64,000 nt of DNA from Rheum nobile (GCA_027886185.1 WOAB01000018.1:434001-498000), one strand, 5' to 3'. Positions 32,088-45,300 are shown, counted from the first letter of the stretch. Notes: generated by a model not told the origin, from the letters alone. Program-made: numbers and translations.

Positions 32088-35000
32088 ATGTCCCACCGCG
32101 GGACGGCAGTCCCACCGCGACCCGGCGACAACTCTCAGTTGCCCTCTCGGTTGATCCCCGTCGACTCTGCGAAGTGTGACAATTCAAGCATACTCAACAA
32201 GAAGGAGGATCTTGACGCTTACAATAGCAAATTCGAAGAACTCCAGGCCCTTTTGCTGAGTCAGAACCCTCATTTTCCAGAGTCGTATTTCGTTTCGAGT
32301 TACATTAGTGGTTTACGCAATGACATTAAACGACTAGTGAAATTAGGAAAGCCTTCTTCCTTGGCAATGGTATTCGAATTGGCTAGATTGCACAATTCGG
32401 CAATAGATGCCATTGTTCAGCGTAGTACACCATCGTGGCGAGCATATCCAGCATCTTCGGTGGACAAAGCTGGTGTGTCTAGCTCGGAGAATAAACCACA
32501 TCATCGATCATTTTTACTAGCGTCTACAAGTACATCGAGTAGTTCAGTGAAAAAACCATGAGGTCATAGTTCAGTTGGGCAGTTTGCTGAATCTAGGGAA
32601 CTCCGACGGGCTGCCGGATTGTGCTATCACTGCGGGGAAAAGTACTTCGTTGGGCACAAATGTAAGTCGCAGACCGTACATAGTCTTCTTGTTGCACCAC
32701 ATGAGAATGGTGGAGAAGTGGATCTTGAACATTATCTTCCAGATGATGGCAATGAGCAGCACGAGGAGGGAAGTGAACCTGAAGTATATGTCCATGCTAT
32801 AACCGACAGCAGTCCACTTACCACAATCAAGATCAGAGGGTCGGTGGAAGGGCGCAATATCATGATTTTGGTTGACAGTGGCGCAACACAGCTTCATTGA
32901 TCCAAGAGTCATCAGGGATGCAGGATTAATGGTGTAGGGAGTCTTCCATCATGGAGGTAGCGGTGGCAAATGGGCACAAGTTGTATAGTTATCAAGTCTG
33001 TCGCCAATTCAAGTGGGAAATGCAAGGCACCCGATTCATTTTTAGTCCACGAGTTCTTCGGCTTGGGGGCTGTGATTTGGTACTAGGGGGTGATTGGTTA
33101 CGAGAATTTAGCCCGGTACTTTTCGATTTCAAGGCTCTCAAGATTTCGTTCATAAAGGAAGGCAAGAAAGTTGAATGGTGTGGTGTGCAAGAGGAGGGCA
33201 GTTTGAAGAGTATGACTGGGTTAAAATTGCATAAACTGCTTTGCAAGAAGATCCCTCTTATGATCACCCAGGTTGCTTAACTTTTTTCTGTTAAAGGTAC
33301 AATGGAATTACCACTTCCATTACATGAATTGCTGGCAGAATTCGAAGATGTGTTTGCCGAACCGAAGGGGTTGCCGCCAAATCGAGGCCATAAGCACTCG
33401 ATCCCACTTAAGCCAGGAACCACACTGATTTGTACACGCCCTTACAAATATCATCATCTACAGAAAGATGAGATTGAGCGCCAGGTTCAGGAGATGCTCA
33501 ACACTGCCATCATTCGCTCGAGTCAAAGTCCCTTCGCTTCTCCAACCTTGTTAGTCAAGAAGAAGGACAATACGTGGCGCTTCTGTGTAGATTATCGGCA
33601 GCTGAACGAAGCCACAATCAAAGATAAGTTTCTGATCCCAAACATTGAGGAACTTTTAGATGAACTACACGGTGCTGCTTACTTCTCTAAACTGGATCTG
33701 TGTGCGGGTTACCACCAGGTCAGGGTCACCGAGGACGACATTTCGAACACACCATGGCCATTACGAGTTTAAGGTTATGCCGTTTGGGCTAACTAATGCA
33801 CCGGCGACATTTCAATCCTTGATGAATTTTGTATTCGCACCTCATTTACGTCACTTTGTGTTAGTCTTCTTCTACGATATTCTTGTGTACAGTTCATCAA
33901 TGGCGCTTCATCTAGAGCATTTGCGTACAGTGTTGCAGCTGTTGCGCCAAAACCAGTTATTTGCCAAGAAAACCAAGTGCAGCTTCGCTCAACCTCGGGT
34001 AGAGTACTTGGGCCATTTAATTTCTAGCTCTGGTGTCGCTACTGATCCAGCGAAAATCGCTGCTATGATGGATTGGCCGACTCCGAGTTCAATCAAGAGT
34101 TTGCGAGGCTTCCTTGGTCTTACAGGGTATTACCGTCGATTTGTTGCCAATTATGGAGCAATTGCTCGGCCTCTCACAGAACTATTGAAGACCGATAAGC
34201 TTAAGTGGTCACCAACTGCTGAGACTGCCTTTCAATGACTACCACTCTTGTGTTGCTATTGCCAAATTTTTCCTTGCCATTCGTGCTGGAAACGGATGCT
34301 TGTGAATCGGGTATAGGAGCGGTGCTGATGCATGAGGGCCACAAGATTGCCTATATCAGTCAGGCTCTCAAAGGCACCAACGTTCACCTTTGGACATATG
34401 GAAAGGAACTGTTGGCTATACTCTTGGCAGTAGAGAAGTGGCGGCATTATTTTGAGGGCGCTCATTTCTTCATCAAAACCGATCACCAGCCGCTACGCTA
34501 CCTCTTGGATCAACGACTAACTACACATCTACAACGCAAAGCTATTGGGACTATCTTACACTATTTCCTATAAACAGGGAGTAGAAAATAAGGTCGCCGA
34601 CGCCTTATCTCGCAGAGATGTGGAATCGTCTGCTTCTATTTGTGCTATTTCATCAGTGGAGCCTAGATGGATGCAGGATGTGGTTGTCAATTATGAAAAC
34701 GATCAAGACGCACAACAACTTTTATCTTCTGCTGGTATTCGGCCTTGTGATGATTATAAGCTTACTCAGGGCATTTTAAGGTACAAGAATCGCATCTATA
34801 TTGGTACCAATTCTGATTTACAGACTCAATTGATTTCTGCTATGCATGATTCGCCGGTGGGCGGGCATTCGGGTCTTCAAGCAACATATCAGCGCTTGAA
34901 GGCTCTATTTTTTCCTCCCAGAATGCGTCAATCTGTGGAAGTGTTTGTACCGCTTTGAAAGTGACTCCTTTTCAGGCATTATACGGGTATCCACCACCTC

Positions 35001-35360
35001 AATTAGGTATCAACGCATCTGCAATTACTACTGCATCATTGGGTGATTGGATGCGAGACCGCGAGTTAGCGCTTGCCCAGCTGCGTGATAATCTGCTCCA
35101 GGCGCAGTCTCGAATGAAACAATTCGCCGACTCAAAGCGCTCCGAACGGGAATTTCAGGTTGGGGATCAAGTGTACCTCAAGCTCCAACCTTATCGTCAA
35201 GCCTCTGTGGCGATTCGTCACAGTCTGAAGCTCAGTTCCAGGTATTATGGACCTTATACCATTTTAGCTAAAATGGGTGAATTTGGACATCAGTGAAGCC
35301 ACGTGGGAACCGGCCGGCTATATCATCAAGCAATTTCCCGTGTTTTCCTACACGGCTTGA
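32088..35360 (+). pseudogene. gypsy gag-pol with integrase core deleted (element E)
   Basis: Gag from about 32160 (YNSKFEELQALLL, YISGLRNDIK) reaches a TGA at 32559. The zinc knuckle CYHCGEKYFVGHKC follows, then protease ILVDSGAT, where a 2-bp loss breaks the frame near 32885. Reverse transcriptase (33302-34240; TWRFCVDYRQLN, FSKLDLCAGYHQVRV, MPFGLTNAPATF) has a frameshift near 33755, and its active site reads FFYDILVYS in place of FFDDILVYS. RNase H (34265-34560) has LETDACESGIGAVL and KTDHQPLRYLL. The H2C2 integrase finger (HDSPVGGHSG) is followed directly by VTPFQALYGY, so about 200 residues with the catalytic integrase core are missing. The end has a chromodomain remnant. Not functional. 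Confidence 0.88.
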
Positions 35361-35389
35361 GGACAAGCCTTCTTAACCGGGGAGGAATT

Positions 35390-35596
35390 TGTCATGTATC
35401 GGGTTGTTTGGTTGGGCTTTATTGGGCCGATAGGCCATAGGTGGTAATGGGTTGTAACATCTTATAAGAGCTTGTAACAACCGAGAACCGGTATCGATGA
35501 AAGGAATGCATCCAATTTCTATCTTTTTCCTCTACTCTCTTCTCGCTCAGTCTATCTTCTAATCTCCCTTTCCTTCTCAAATTCTAGTTCGTTACA
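35390..35596 (+). repeat. 3' LTR of element E (207 bp)
   Basis: It begins TGTCATGTATC directly after the polypurine tract and ends CTAGTTCGTTACA, with TGT...ACA ends. It contains a TATA-like CTTATAAGAG. The length is small for gypsy but usual for the Reina group. Confidence 0.75.
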
Positions 35597-36298
35597 AATG
35601 TTTTTCGTTTGGTTCGTGCTACACTTTTCAAAAAGTACATTTATTTTCGATGTTTGGTTCAAAAATAATTTACTTTCTAGAAAGTTCCAATTCCTCCAAA
35701 TCACGCAATTGCACTTATCTTGAAGAGGTATGTAAGATCTACTTTATGTATTTATAAGTAGTAATATTATTACTTCATATGTTATAAACAACAATTGTGA
35801 GCAAAACATGATTTCATAATTTCCACCAATTTGCAATTCTTAGGAAGTAGTTAATTCTCAAGAACTTGATTTCTCACGTTCAACTAAACAAGGGGTTAGG
35901 TTTAGTTCCAGTAGAATTAAAAAACTCTATAGGTAACGTAGAATAAATCTTGACCGTTAAATAAGATTTTCTCTTTTCTTTTTGAAGCTACCCCAGAGGG
36001 ATTAATTGTTGTTGTTATTGAAACCGACTTATGGATGAGTGAAAATATGTAATCTCTTATTATGATAATAAAACGGGTTCAACCCTCCTATTTTACCCCA
36101 AAAGAAAAGAATTTTTTTATATTAATATTTTATTTGGGTTCACATTTTTACTATAGAGTTTTAGAACCAATCTACTCATAGAGTTCCTTTAAAACTCCAC
36201 CGGAACACAAGCGATCCATCTTTGTTAGTTGAAGTGGATGAAATTCATTACGTTACGCTAATCATATTCATGTCAATACATATTCAATCTCGTTGCAG
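35597..36298. other. Intergenic
   Basis: AT-rich, no gene or repeat recognised. The last part is probably the remains of the intron preceding the orphan kinase exon at 36299, because TTGCAG at 36293-36298 looks like its splice acceptor. Confidence 0.45.
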
Positions 36299-36645
36299 GC
36301 ATGGAGAATTTGGAATGAAAAAGAGCAATTGAAAGGCTAGTAGATCCAACTCTGCAACACAACTACTCGAAAGTTGAAGCAGAAAGATGCCTTCAAATAG
36401 GCATGTTATGCGTTCAAGATGAAGCAACAACGAGACCAACTATACGACTAGTAGTTGGCATGCTCGAAAACCAGTCCCTTGAACTACCATATCCAACGGC
36501 GCCTTCGAGCTTCTTTCGTAGTCCTCGTACAAGTGTTGTTAGCTCGGACACTCAGCATTCTCGGGTCGACGGATTTCCTGGCCTAGTAACTAGAGCTAGA
36601 GTTGAAGGGTTAAATGACAACCTCTTCGACTCTTTCACAAGTTGA
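36299..36645 (+). pseudogene. Orphan last exon of a second DUF26 receptor-like kinase
   Basis: It follows an acceptor-like TTGCAG and encodes the C-terminal kinase lobe: IERLVDPTLQHNY, CLQIGMLCVQDEATTRPTI, VVGMLENQSLELPYP, SSFFRSPRTS. It is about 85-90% identical by eye to exon 7 of the kinase gene at 7735-8049, but on the opposite strand and with a longer tail (to a stop at 36643). A small length change near 36318 puts the first residues out of frame with the rest. No other kinase exons are found nearby. It marks a former tandem kinase locus now split by transposons. Confidence 0.85.
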
Positions 36646-38280
36646 GTTTAACAAGAAATCAATCAATTTCTGTAATATGTCTTCAAAATATTTATATAAA
36701 ACTATGAGGAATGTAAATTGAAATCCTAGATATATAACGCTTAGGCTTCGATATATAAGCTAAAGTTGGAGGTAGAATCGAGGGAGTAACTAGAGCTAGA
36801 GTTGAAGATGTATGAGTATGTATCTTGAGCTATCAGCTTAGTTATCTGAATATTTGATTACAAGTTAAAATTGAAAAAATTCAAGCTCAGTTGATGTGAA
36901 TGTACATTGAAAATTTTGGCAAATTTCAGGTATTTTTATCTACTATAAAATTCTTAAGTTGAATTATCTTCTTTACTTTCATCATGCATATAAAAAAACA
37001 ATCTATAAAAAAAATTGTATGGAATGGATTATTTTTTTAATACGTAGTCTGTTTACATTTCTAAAATAATATGCAAGATAATATAATTTAATACATTATT
37101 TTCGAAAATTTAAACAAACCCTTAGACTACGATGGTTTGTAATTCGTCATACCCTGGCCTTATCCTCGTAATTAATGTAATACCTTAATTTATTATTTGA
37201 ATATATAAGATTTAAATCTTGTGCAGAGCGCCACAAATATCAATGTAGAGGGTTGTAATTAATATTAATACACCAAATATTCGTGGCATGAACATTATAT
37301 AATAATACAGTAATTGTTTATGCTAGAGTCAGCTTAATTAACGGTAGCTCAACTACCTCAATTATTAGGTATAACATTTCCTAACAATGTCGTTTTAATT
37401 TTTTAAATAATTCCTTGTTCTTATCCTTTAATGCCGCAAAATGATGTTGTTCTTAAGAAAAATAGAGGTTATAAGCTCTTTTAATTATTTAATGTATACT
37501 GAAGTATGTACATGGAGAGCTTAATTAATAGTTAAACTTTTATTGTCTTTTTAGCAATTTACACACATATTAAGAAAATTTTACTCTTTATAAAAATACC
37601 TTATTTAATTGTATTGAGAATTGGAATAAACATTAAATAATATGTATTAGAGAAAAAAAAGAGTAAAAGTGAATCAATATAAGGGGTATATATGGAAAAA
37701 ACTTGATACAAATTACTAAAAAGACAAATAAATTTTTGAATATAAAAAAACAATTAAAGTTAAACAGAGGGGGACTAGTATCATTCAACACCAAACAAAA
37801 GGACCAAAGACATTAATTAATTTGAATCAATAATGCTACAACTAGAAGTTGCAACTCTCGCTTGTCGTCCAATTATTGAAAGCAACCTATTTTTTTCAAT
37901 CAACGTTAAATTTATAGTTTGAATGAATTAATTACATGTTTTGATGAATCTACATACTGCGTATTATTCAGATATCGGAATTGTGTTTTACCTAGAAAAC
38001 CGTTGTCTCTAGCACTCGATCCGCACGTACTATTCTATATCCATTACTATGAATCTTATATATTAATGCAAACTAGGGGTCTGTTTAGATTTCTAGAATA
38101 CTATATTAAAATATATTATTTTATATTAAATTAATAATTTAATATAAGATAATGTATTTTTTGAGGGAGTTGAAAGAGATCCTAGGTAGGTTGAATTTGT
38201 ACTAAATCATACTTTTACATTATAGGTTAAAAGATAATAGGAAAAACAAAGATAATTACAAACTTTTTTTCATTTCACAA
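36646..38280. other. AT-rich intergenic DNA with two MITE-like remnants
   Basis: No gene. Degenerate relatives of the hairpin element at 10854 lie at about 37031-37135 (GTCTGTTTACATTTC ... AAACAAACCCTTAGAC) and 38079-38186 (GGGTCTGTTTAGATTTC with an internal inverted TTAATATAA-type stem). Confidence 0.55.
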
Positions 38281-38289
38281 GGGGTTATC

Positions 38290-38490
38290 CACTTTGCACT
38301 TGAAGTTGGCCAAGAAAGCCTTGAAGTTGTTACCGTTGACCCTCCAATTTCCCACCAATAAGTTCAACTTTGGATTTGGCCAAGAAAGCCTTCTGGAAAT
38401 GCCCCTCGTTGTCCTGGAGAAGCCCGCCAGCACAAATTACCGCATCAACAGTTCGGTAAGAACCATCATTGGTCTCCTGAAGTTCCTTCC
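38290..38490 (-). pseudogene. Possible LINE RNase H fragment
   Basis: Read on the minus strand a short frame gives NDGSYRTVDAV, ICAGGLLQDNEGHFQKAF. This resembles the DGS...AGGLLRD..G.F..AF pattern of the RNase H domain in plant LINEs and related proteins. It is too short for a firm call. Confidence 0.3.
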
Positions 38491-38499
38491 CTGCTAGCC

Positions 38500-38899
38500 C
38501 TCAATGCAAGATATTGACGAGCCTAATGAAGAACAAAATTAGCATGTTGATATGTGGCAAACTCTTTCCTCATGTTTTAAATGTTGGTCCCATCTATTGT
38601 TCTTTCTTTGTCTCCTTTGTAGCTTTGAATGTCACCTTTTTTTCTTCTGAATTTAACGATTAATTCGAGTAAACTTGAATCAATCAAACAAGGCACTATT
38701 TTTTTCTTTTCACTCACAAGAAACCAAGAACAATTACTCAATGAAGCAAGAACGGCGCAAGAGCACAATGATTTTGGGATGAGAAATACACAAACACCTA
38801 ATTAACCAAGTGTTTATGTCTTCAAATTTGTTTTCTATTGAATGAAACAAACTTTCATTAATAAACAAAACTATGGTTTCTAATGGCTTGGAAAATATG
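38500..38899 (-). repeat. Older LTR-like sequence, part 2 (left of element B)
   Basis: With 49400-49760 this appears to be one older minus-strand LTR-like sequence split by insertion of element B. The flanks at the two B junctions are CATAT and CTTAT when read on the minus strand, differing at one of five bases. Non-coding. Confidence 0.4.
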
Positions 38900-39738
38900 T
38901 GTAGGATCTGTGCGTTAGTTTCAAGAAAACTGAGACACAAATGTGTTCAGTTCCTATGGGCAACGGAATAACGAGTAAACAAGTTATCAAGAACAATTAC
39001 TGAAGGTGGAAACCTTTGATAACCAACTAGTTATCTAGGATAAAAATCACCCATCTTTCGAGGATTTCAAACAGTCTACTTGTATATTAATATGCGATTA
39101 CAACTTCCGAACTATCTCGTTTCAGTCTAACTCACTAAGACTAAACCTAGTTCCCTAGAAATCACAGATTAACACACAATAGACTTACTTCGACACTATC
39201 AACTCGAACACTTCTTCTTTCTGTTTCTTCTTTCTGATGCACTCTAAAGCTTGTGAAAATGCATGACTTTCACCTACTAACAGCGTCATGTATTTATACA
39301 ATATGTTTGTCAAGGAAAGATCTCATAGGAGATATTCTTTGAACAAGCATATTCCATAAATCCATGATTCGGTATTTCATCTCTTACCTAAGATAAGATA
39401 AGAAATATTTCTTTAACCGAATTACAATATACACAATCATATAAAGATAATCTATGTGTATCTTGACGCCTAAGGTCTTCTGCTGGGCGCGTTAAATCCG
39501 GAAACAAAACTTCACAAAGATTCTGTAGATAACGTTGGTAGTTACACAGATGCGGTTCCCATCCAGTTCCCTTGATCTTGATCTTAGCTCACTTTGGACT
39601 TGCTTCCCTTATCTTTTCAGTTGTAGATTAAACACTAGAATAGCCAGTTAAGTTCAAGTGTTTGTCATCGTCAAAACAAGAGAAACAGAGGAAGGGAACT
39701 CCATGGGAACTGACGTTCCAAAGAGTTCCATTCCAACA
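38900..39738 (-). repeat. 3' LTR of element B (839 bp)
   Basis: Plus-strand ends TGTAGGATCT and CATTCCAACA. It is matched over its full length by 48561-49399. Confidence 0.92.
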
Positions 39739-42303
39739 ATTTCCCTCTTTTTGATGATGACAAACTAATACCAGTAATAAGCACAAAACCAATAGGCAAG
39801 TTAATTGACATATTAAGGAAGCAGAGATACTGGGATAAATGTTTCATAGTTCCCCCTTAATTTTTGAACACAGTACTTAGTTCCCCCTTAGAAATACACC
39901 AGTCCTATTGGTTCCAAGATTCCAGAGTCTATTCCCCCTTTTGACATCATCGAAAAGATAGATTAGTTTCAAATGGTAACCCAGAGAGGAACAAGTTCAA
40001 ATCAAATGGAAAGTCGCAACTGAGCAAACATATATTCATTAATTATAACAAAAGATGCACAAAGCAGCTAGCAAACACACGAAGAGCAAACAAACAAGAT
40101 CACGAAGAGATAAAAAAAAACCAACAAAGCAGGGCAACTAGTGAGCAGGGGAGTTCCTAGGGAGACTAAGACAAAGACAACATAGGGAATTCAGGAGGAA
40201 CTGGGAGGCAGCGTGGCAATCAATGCAGCCGCAAGAGAGTTGAAGGCAGCAGTCAGTTCCTTCACAGCAGCAGTGAGTTCCTTGAGCTCAGCAAAGATGG
40301 CAGCAGGGACAATCTGGAGGTCGGAGGTCTCATGCGCAGATGGGTCAGTGGCAGCACAAGTCCTCTTAGGCTTAACCTCCTTTTCCTTATTAACCCTGAG
40401 ACGGTTGATGTAAGCCATATCCATTTAGTGCTGATACATCGTCTTTAGAGGGGGTGATATGATCTACGATCTCTTCAACCTCGGTGCAAGGAAACGCCAA
40501 GTAAGTCAACCACCAAGAGGATGCCACGTCCGATGGAAGGAAGAACTTCTTTACGAAGGAATAGGGAACTGAGTTCGTGGAGGGAAGTTGGAGGGGATGG
40601 GAACTGTGTTCGGCTGGGATAGTGATATGGATAGGTGATCTTCTTGAGTGGATATAACACACCACTACGAGGAACAAGGGTGATCGACGCCTAAGGGATG
40701 TAACTCACCCTAAGAAGAAGATCGATAGGTAGTTCGATATAACTCACGAACTAAGATTATTGCTGGAATTTTCCAAAGGAAAATAAACTCTTGTAGAGGT
40801 TTTTGATTCAAATTCAAGGTGATTTACAAGGAAGAGAACTCAGCCTTTTATAGGCTTCCTAGGAGTTCATGGCTACCCTTTCATATAGCCAACAAAACTT
40901 AACTCCTAGACTCTCCTCCTCCCCAAGTAAATCCCACAATTAAAGTAGTCTTTAAAACTCTAAAATTACATAATATCATTCTGAAAATATTAAAGAGACC
41001 GACTGGAATTCCTTCTAGAAGGTCTTGTGCAAAACGTCGGCGGTGGAGTTCCTTAGAGGGAACTGAGGGACACAAGCAATGTCATCGATCCCATAAGGTC
41101 TTGGCTCGTCGCTCCAAGGTTTAGGAGTTCTTTCTTGATCTTGGATTGCAGCTCCGTGGCCTGAGCACGTGTGATGGTCCTTGGTGGTGGCTCAGGAGAC
41201 GCCATTGGAGGGAACTGTGGGGGCCTTGCTTTGCAGGGAGCTATGTAGGGAACTCAGAGGCCTTGAGGTGGAAGGAACTTGATGGGGCATAGTCACATCA
41301 GGAGGACGGTCAGAGGAAACTGGGGAGACCTTGTTGTGTAAGGAACTGTCTGGGGAACTCGAAGAGTCAGACAAAAGTGTGGACTCCTTGTTGGGCAGGG
41401 AACTGTCTGGGGAACTCGGAGAGTCAGACAAAAGTGTGGACTCCTTGCTGGGCAGGAACTGTCTGGGGAACTCGGAGGCCTTGTTGTGCAGGGAACTGTG
41501 GAGGCCTTGCTTGTAGGTGGTACTTGATGGGCATAATCACATCAGGGGGACTCCGGGTACACACCAAGTGTTGTCAGCAGGGCTTTGATGATTGAGGGGT
41601 AAGGCAGAGAGTGCGAGGGATGAGAGTGGCAAGCTTGCATATGAAGGATAATGATCCAACAGCTCAGTTCCCTTTTTTTTTTCAAAGGCAACGGATCAGA
41701 ATCACATCACATCCTCAACGTTCACAATCGGACAGAATTTGCAGGGTTTCATCATGATTATCTCTGAACACAGTAAGTGAAGGAGACACAATATCCGAGA
41801 CGGCGACAGAGAAAGAACACAAACAGCGAACTTTCCAGTTCCCTTTAGTTCCTTAGAAGTACCTGGCTAGGGAAAGCTTTGGATGCATATATGTAATGGG
41901 TATTTAAATCATGAAAAGTACACATCCAAAAGCATATAAATAGTAGAAAGGCAATTTTGACGCTAAACTAGTAAGTTCCCAGTTGTGGACTAATCAGAAG
42001 AAGGTTCATAGGGAACTACTAGGGAAGCCAGGTTAGGGACAACTTATAATCAATCATCCTTTCGGCTTATAATGTGGGTTCAGAGATCATATTGATTATA
42101 TATTGTTGAAAGAAATGCAATCAAGATATTCACACAACGCATGAAGGCGAGAAGAATGTCCAACTAATATCATAACAATAAACACATGAGGGCAGAGATG
42201 GACAAGAAAAGCAGTAAACACAGTTCCCAACTAGTTACCAAAGAAAATAATAAGTCACATAACTAGTCAATACCAGGGAAATAGGCAAGGAAACTCAGAA
42301 CCG
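39739..42303 (-). pseudogene. Degraded env-position region of element B
   Basis: On the minus strand, between pol and the 3' LTR. Short frames remain: 41192-41431 (Ser/Pro-rich, with repeated SSPDSSL.NK) and 40191-40424 (ending FAELKELTAAVKELTAAF, a helical heptad-like stretch). A fragment reads VKKFFLPSDVASSWWLTYL at about 40500-40560. Length and position fit a decayed counterpart of the 511-codon ORF of element A, but I see no clear sequence match. Polypurine motifs near 39846-39960 (on the minus strand AAGGGGGAACT and AAAAGGGGGAAT) repeat the multiple-tract pattern. Confidence 0.5.
41336..41505. repeat. 57-bp tandem repeat in element B
   Basis: A unit of about 57 bp (GGAACTGTCTGGGGAACTCG, then AGAGTCAGACAAAAGTGTGG) occurs about 2.5 times and codes for repeated Ser/Pro-rich peptides on the minus strand. 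Each unit contains two GGGAACT-type motifs. Confidence 0.8.
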
Positions 42304-45300
42304 CTAAGCTATGGAAATCATTCCAAGAAGGAGTCTAAAGTACTCATAAGGTTCTCGATTAAGGGCTTTTGTGAATATATCAGCAATTTGTTCCTCAGTA
42401 CGACAATGTTCCATAATAATGATCCATTTTTTCACGTTATCTCTCAAAAAGTGGTGCCTTATGTCAATATGCTTAGACTTGAAGTGAAAGACATGATTCT
42501 TAGAGATGCTAATGGCACTAGTATTATCACATAGAATTTTGAGAGGGCCATAGGATTTACCAAAGTCCACGAGTTGTTGTTTGAGCCAGAGGAGTTGAGC
42601 ACAGCAAGCAGCAGCAGCAATGTATTCGGACTCAGTGGTGGAGAGAGATATGGAGGTTTGCTTCTTGGAGCCCCATGTGACCAGGCATGGGCCAAAGAAC
42701 TGAGCCATTCCAGAAGTGCTTTTTCTGTTCTGGAGGAATCCAGCATAATCAGCATCCGTGTAGGAGAGGAGCTCGAAGTCACAGTGTTTGGGTACCAAAG
42801 ACAGAGATTGTCAGTTCCCTTCAGATAGCGGAGAATTCGTTTCACAACGGCCATGTGCTTTGAGCGAGGGTCAGCCTGAAAGCGAGCACAAAGACACACA
42901 GAATACATAATATCTGGTCTACTAGCAGTTAGGTAGAGAAGGGAACCTATCATTTGCCTGTATAAGGATTGATCAGCCTTGGGATCAGAATCTTCTAGCG
43001 TGAGCTTGGTTGCTGGGGAAATGGGAGTTGCAAAGGGTTTGCAAGTGTCCATCTTAAATTTTCTAAGAAGCTCTTTCACATACTTATGTTGATGGATCTG
43101 AGTTCCCTCTGAGAGTTGATTCACTTGAAGACCTAGGAAGAAGGTCAGTTCCCTAATCATGCTCATCTTGAATTCACTGCTCATTAAGTTCTTGAACTTT
43201 TCTACAAGAGAGAGGTTAGTGGAACCAAAGATAATGTCGTCGACATATACTTGAACAACCAAGATATCATCCTTAACTTCCAGTAAGAAAAGAGTTTTAT
43301 CAATCAAACCTCTTCTGTATCCATTGGATAACAGGAACTGAGCAAGACGGTCATACCATGCATGGGGAGCCTGCTTTAGCCCATAGAGAGCTTTGTCTAG
43401 GAAGTAGACGTAGTCAGGATGCTCTCGGTCCTCAAATCCAGGGGGCTGCTTGACATACACTTCCTCTTGAAGAATTCCATTTAGGAAGGCAGTTTTGACA
43501 TCCATTTGGAAGAGCTGGAATCCTTTGTGAGCAGCAAAGGCAATCATTAGGCGAATAGCCTCCATTCTTGCAACGAGAGCAAACGTCTCATCGTAGTCAA
43601 TTCCCTCTTGTTGATTATACCCTTGAGCTACCAGACGAGCTTTGTTCCTTGTGACGACACCTGAGTCATCAAGCTTGTTGCGAAAGATCTACTTAGTTCC
43701 TATGATGGTTCTGTTGGGAGGACAGAGAACTAAGCGCCAGACTTTGTTACGATCAAATTGATGTAATTCCTCTTGCATTGCATGAATCCAGTCTGGGTCA
43801 GTGAGTGCTTCTTTGTAGTTCTTGGGCTCTACAAGAGATAAGAAGGCATTGAAAGCACAAAAGTTATTTAGAGAGGATCTAGTGGACGGACCTGGTTTGT
43901 GATATGGAGTTATGATTAGATCCACGGGATGAGATCCTTTGTACTTGTAGTTGGGAACAGGAATTGAGTCATTGGTCACAACAGGATGTGTGACATCAGG
44001 GTTCCCTACAGAATGATCATCAGATTTCCTTGTGGCATGATCATCAAGGTTCCCTTCAGTATGGGAACTGGAAGCAGGAGCATCGGAGGAGACGGGTTCC
44101 CTAGGATTGGGAGCTTGAACAGGCGTTCCGATGTCTTGAGGACTCTCAGTGGATGGAGTATCATTTTGCTTATCAGATTCGGAGAAGCATGAGAGGATTG
44201 CTCTCCAGAATCGGGGGAGTTCCCAACAGAGTCGCCAGACAGGTTGAAAGAGAACTCAGGAGTAGATGAGGGGAAGGATTCATCGGGGTCATCATCAGCA
44301 GGAGGAGAACTAGAGGGTACCTGTGGCATGTTAGAAAAATCAGATTCATTGAATATAACATGAACACTTTCCTCAATCTTTTGTGTACGAAGGTTGTACA
44401 CTTTGTAAGCCTTGTTGTTGTTGACATAGCCAAGGAATATCCCTTCATCGCTTCTGGGATCAAATTTCCCAATTGGATCTTTGCCATTATTGTGCACAAA
44501 GCATTTGCACCCGAAGACCCAAAGATGGGAAATGTTGGGAACTCTGCCTTTCAGGAGCTCATATGATATGGGGTTAGCCGTGTAGAAGATGGATCTAGGC
44601 AACGGATCTCAAAACAAAAGAAAACACAAGATTAGAACAATAACGGAAGTGAAACTAATGGATAGGATAATAGATAGAACCAATAGAAACGACGAGAAAA
44701 CCCGCTTGCTTGATAGCAAGGAACCTTGTCGAACGATCTACCAACCCAATCTCTACAACGCCACACAACCAAGAATCGCTGATGAACTTGGAGCACGGAG
44801 AGGATTGCTTATGAAGTACGAAATCACCAACTCCAGAGGGACTTGACAAAGACGAAAACAACTAAGCAGGAAAGAACAATCGATTGAGACTCTCACGGGG
44901 AGCCGAGTTTTCAAAGCAAAAACCAAGCTCTGTTTTTGTGTTTTAACAATATGAGAAATCTGCCTAATGAAGAAGACAAGGGAGGCCTTAAATACCCTAG
45001 GAAAGTGGACCAATAAATAGAAAGGTGTGAGGAAATTAATAAGATTAAACAAATAAATACCCGAAAATATCCAATGTGCCATAAACGCCTTAAATACCCG
45101 AAAATAGAAAGCTGAAAATAAATAAATAATAATCCTATTAATATCCAATGCAGAAATTAATAAGATTAAACATATATAACGTTGACCAATAAATTCAACG
45201 CCTTGACTTTGGACTTGTCCTCTTCGTCATGTGATACATCATGTGCCATAAACGTCTTCAGCTCTTGATGTAGTTCCTTTAATCTTGACCTAGTAATCGG

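Larger units (their letters stand above)
32074..35596 (+). mobile_element. Ty3-gypsy chromovirus remnant (Reina-like), element E
   Basis: Order gag, protease, reverse transcriptase, RNase H, remnant of integrase, chromodomain tail, polypurine tract (CCGGGGAGGAATT), short 207-bp LTR (35390-35596; TGTCATGTATC to GTTACA). Reverse transcriptase before integrase plus a chromodomain-like tail (EATWEPAGYI) define a chromovirus. The short LTR suggests the Reina group. No matching 5' LTR is visible. Confidence 0.78.
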
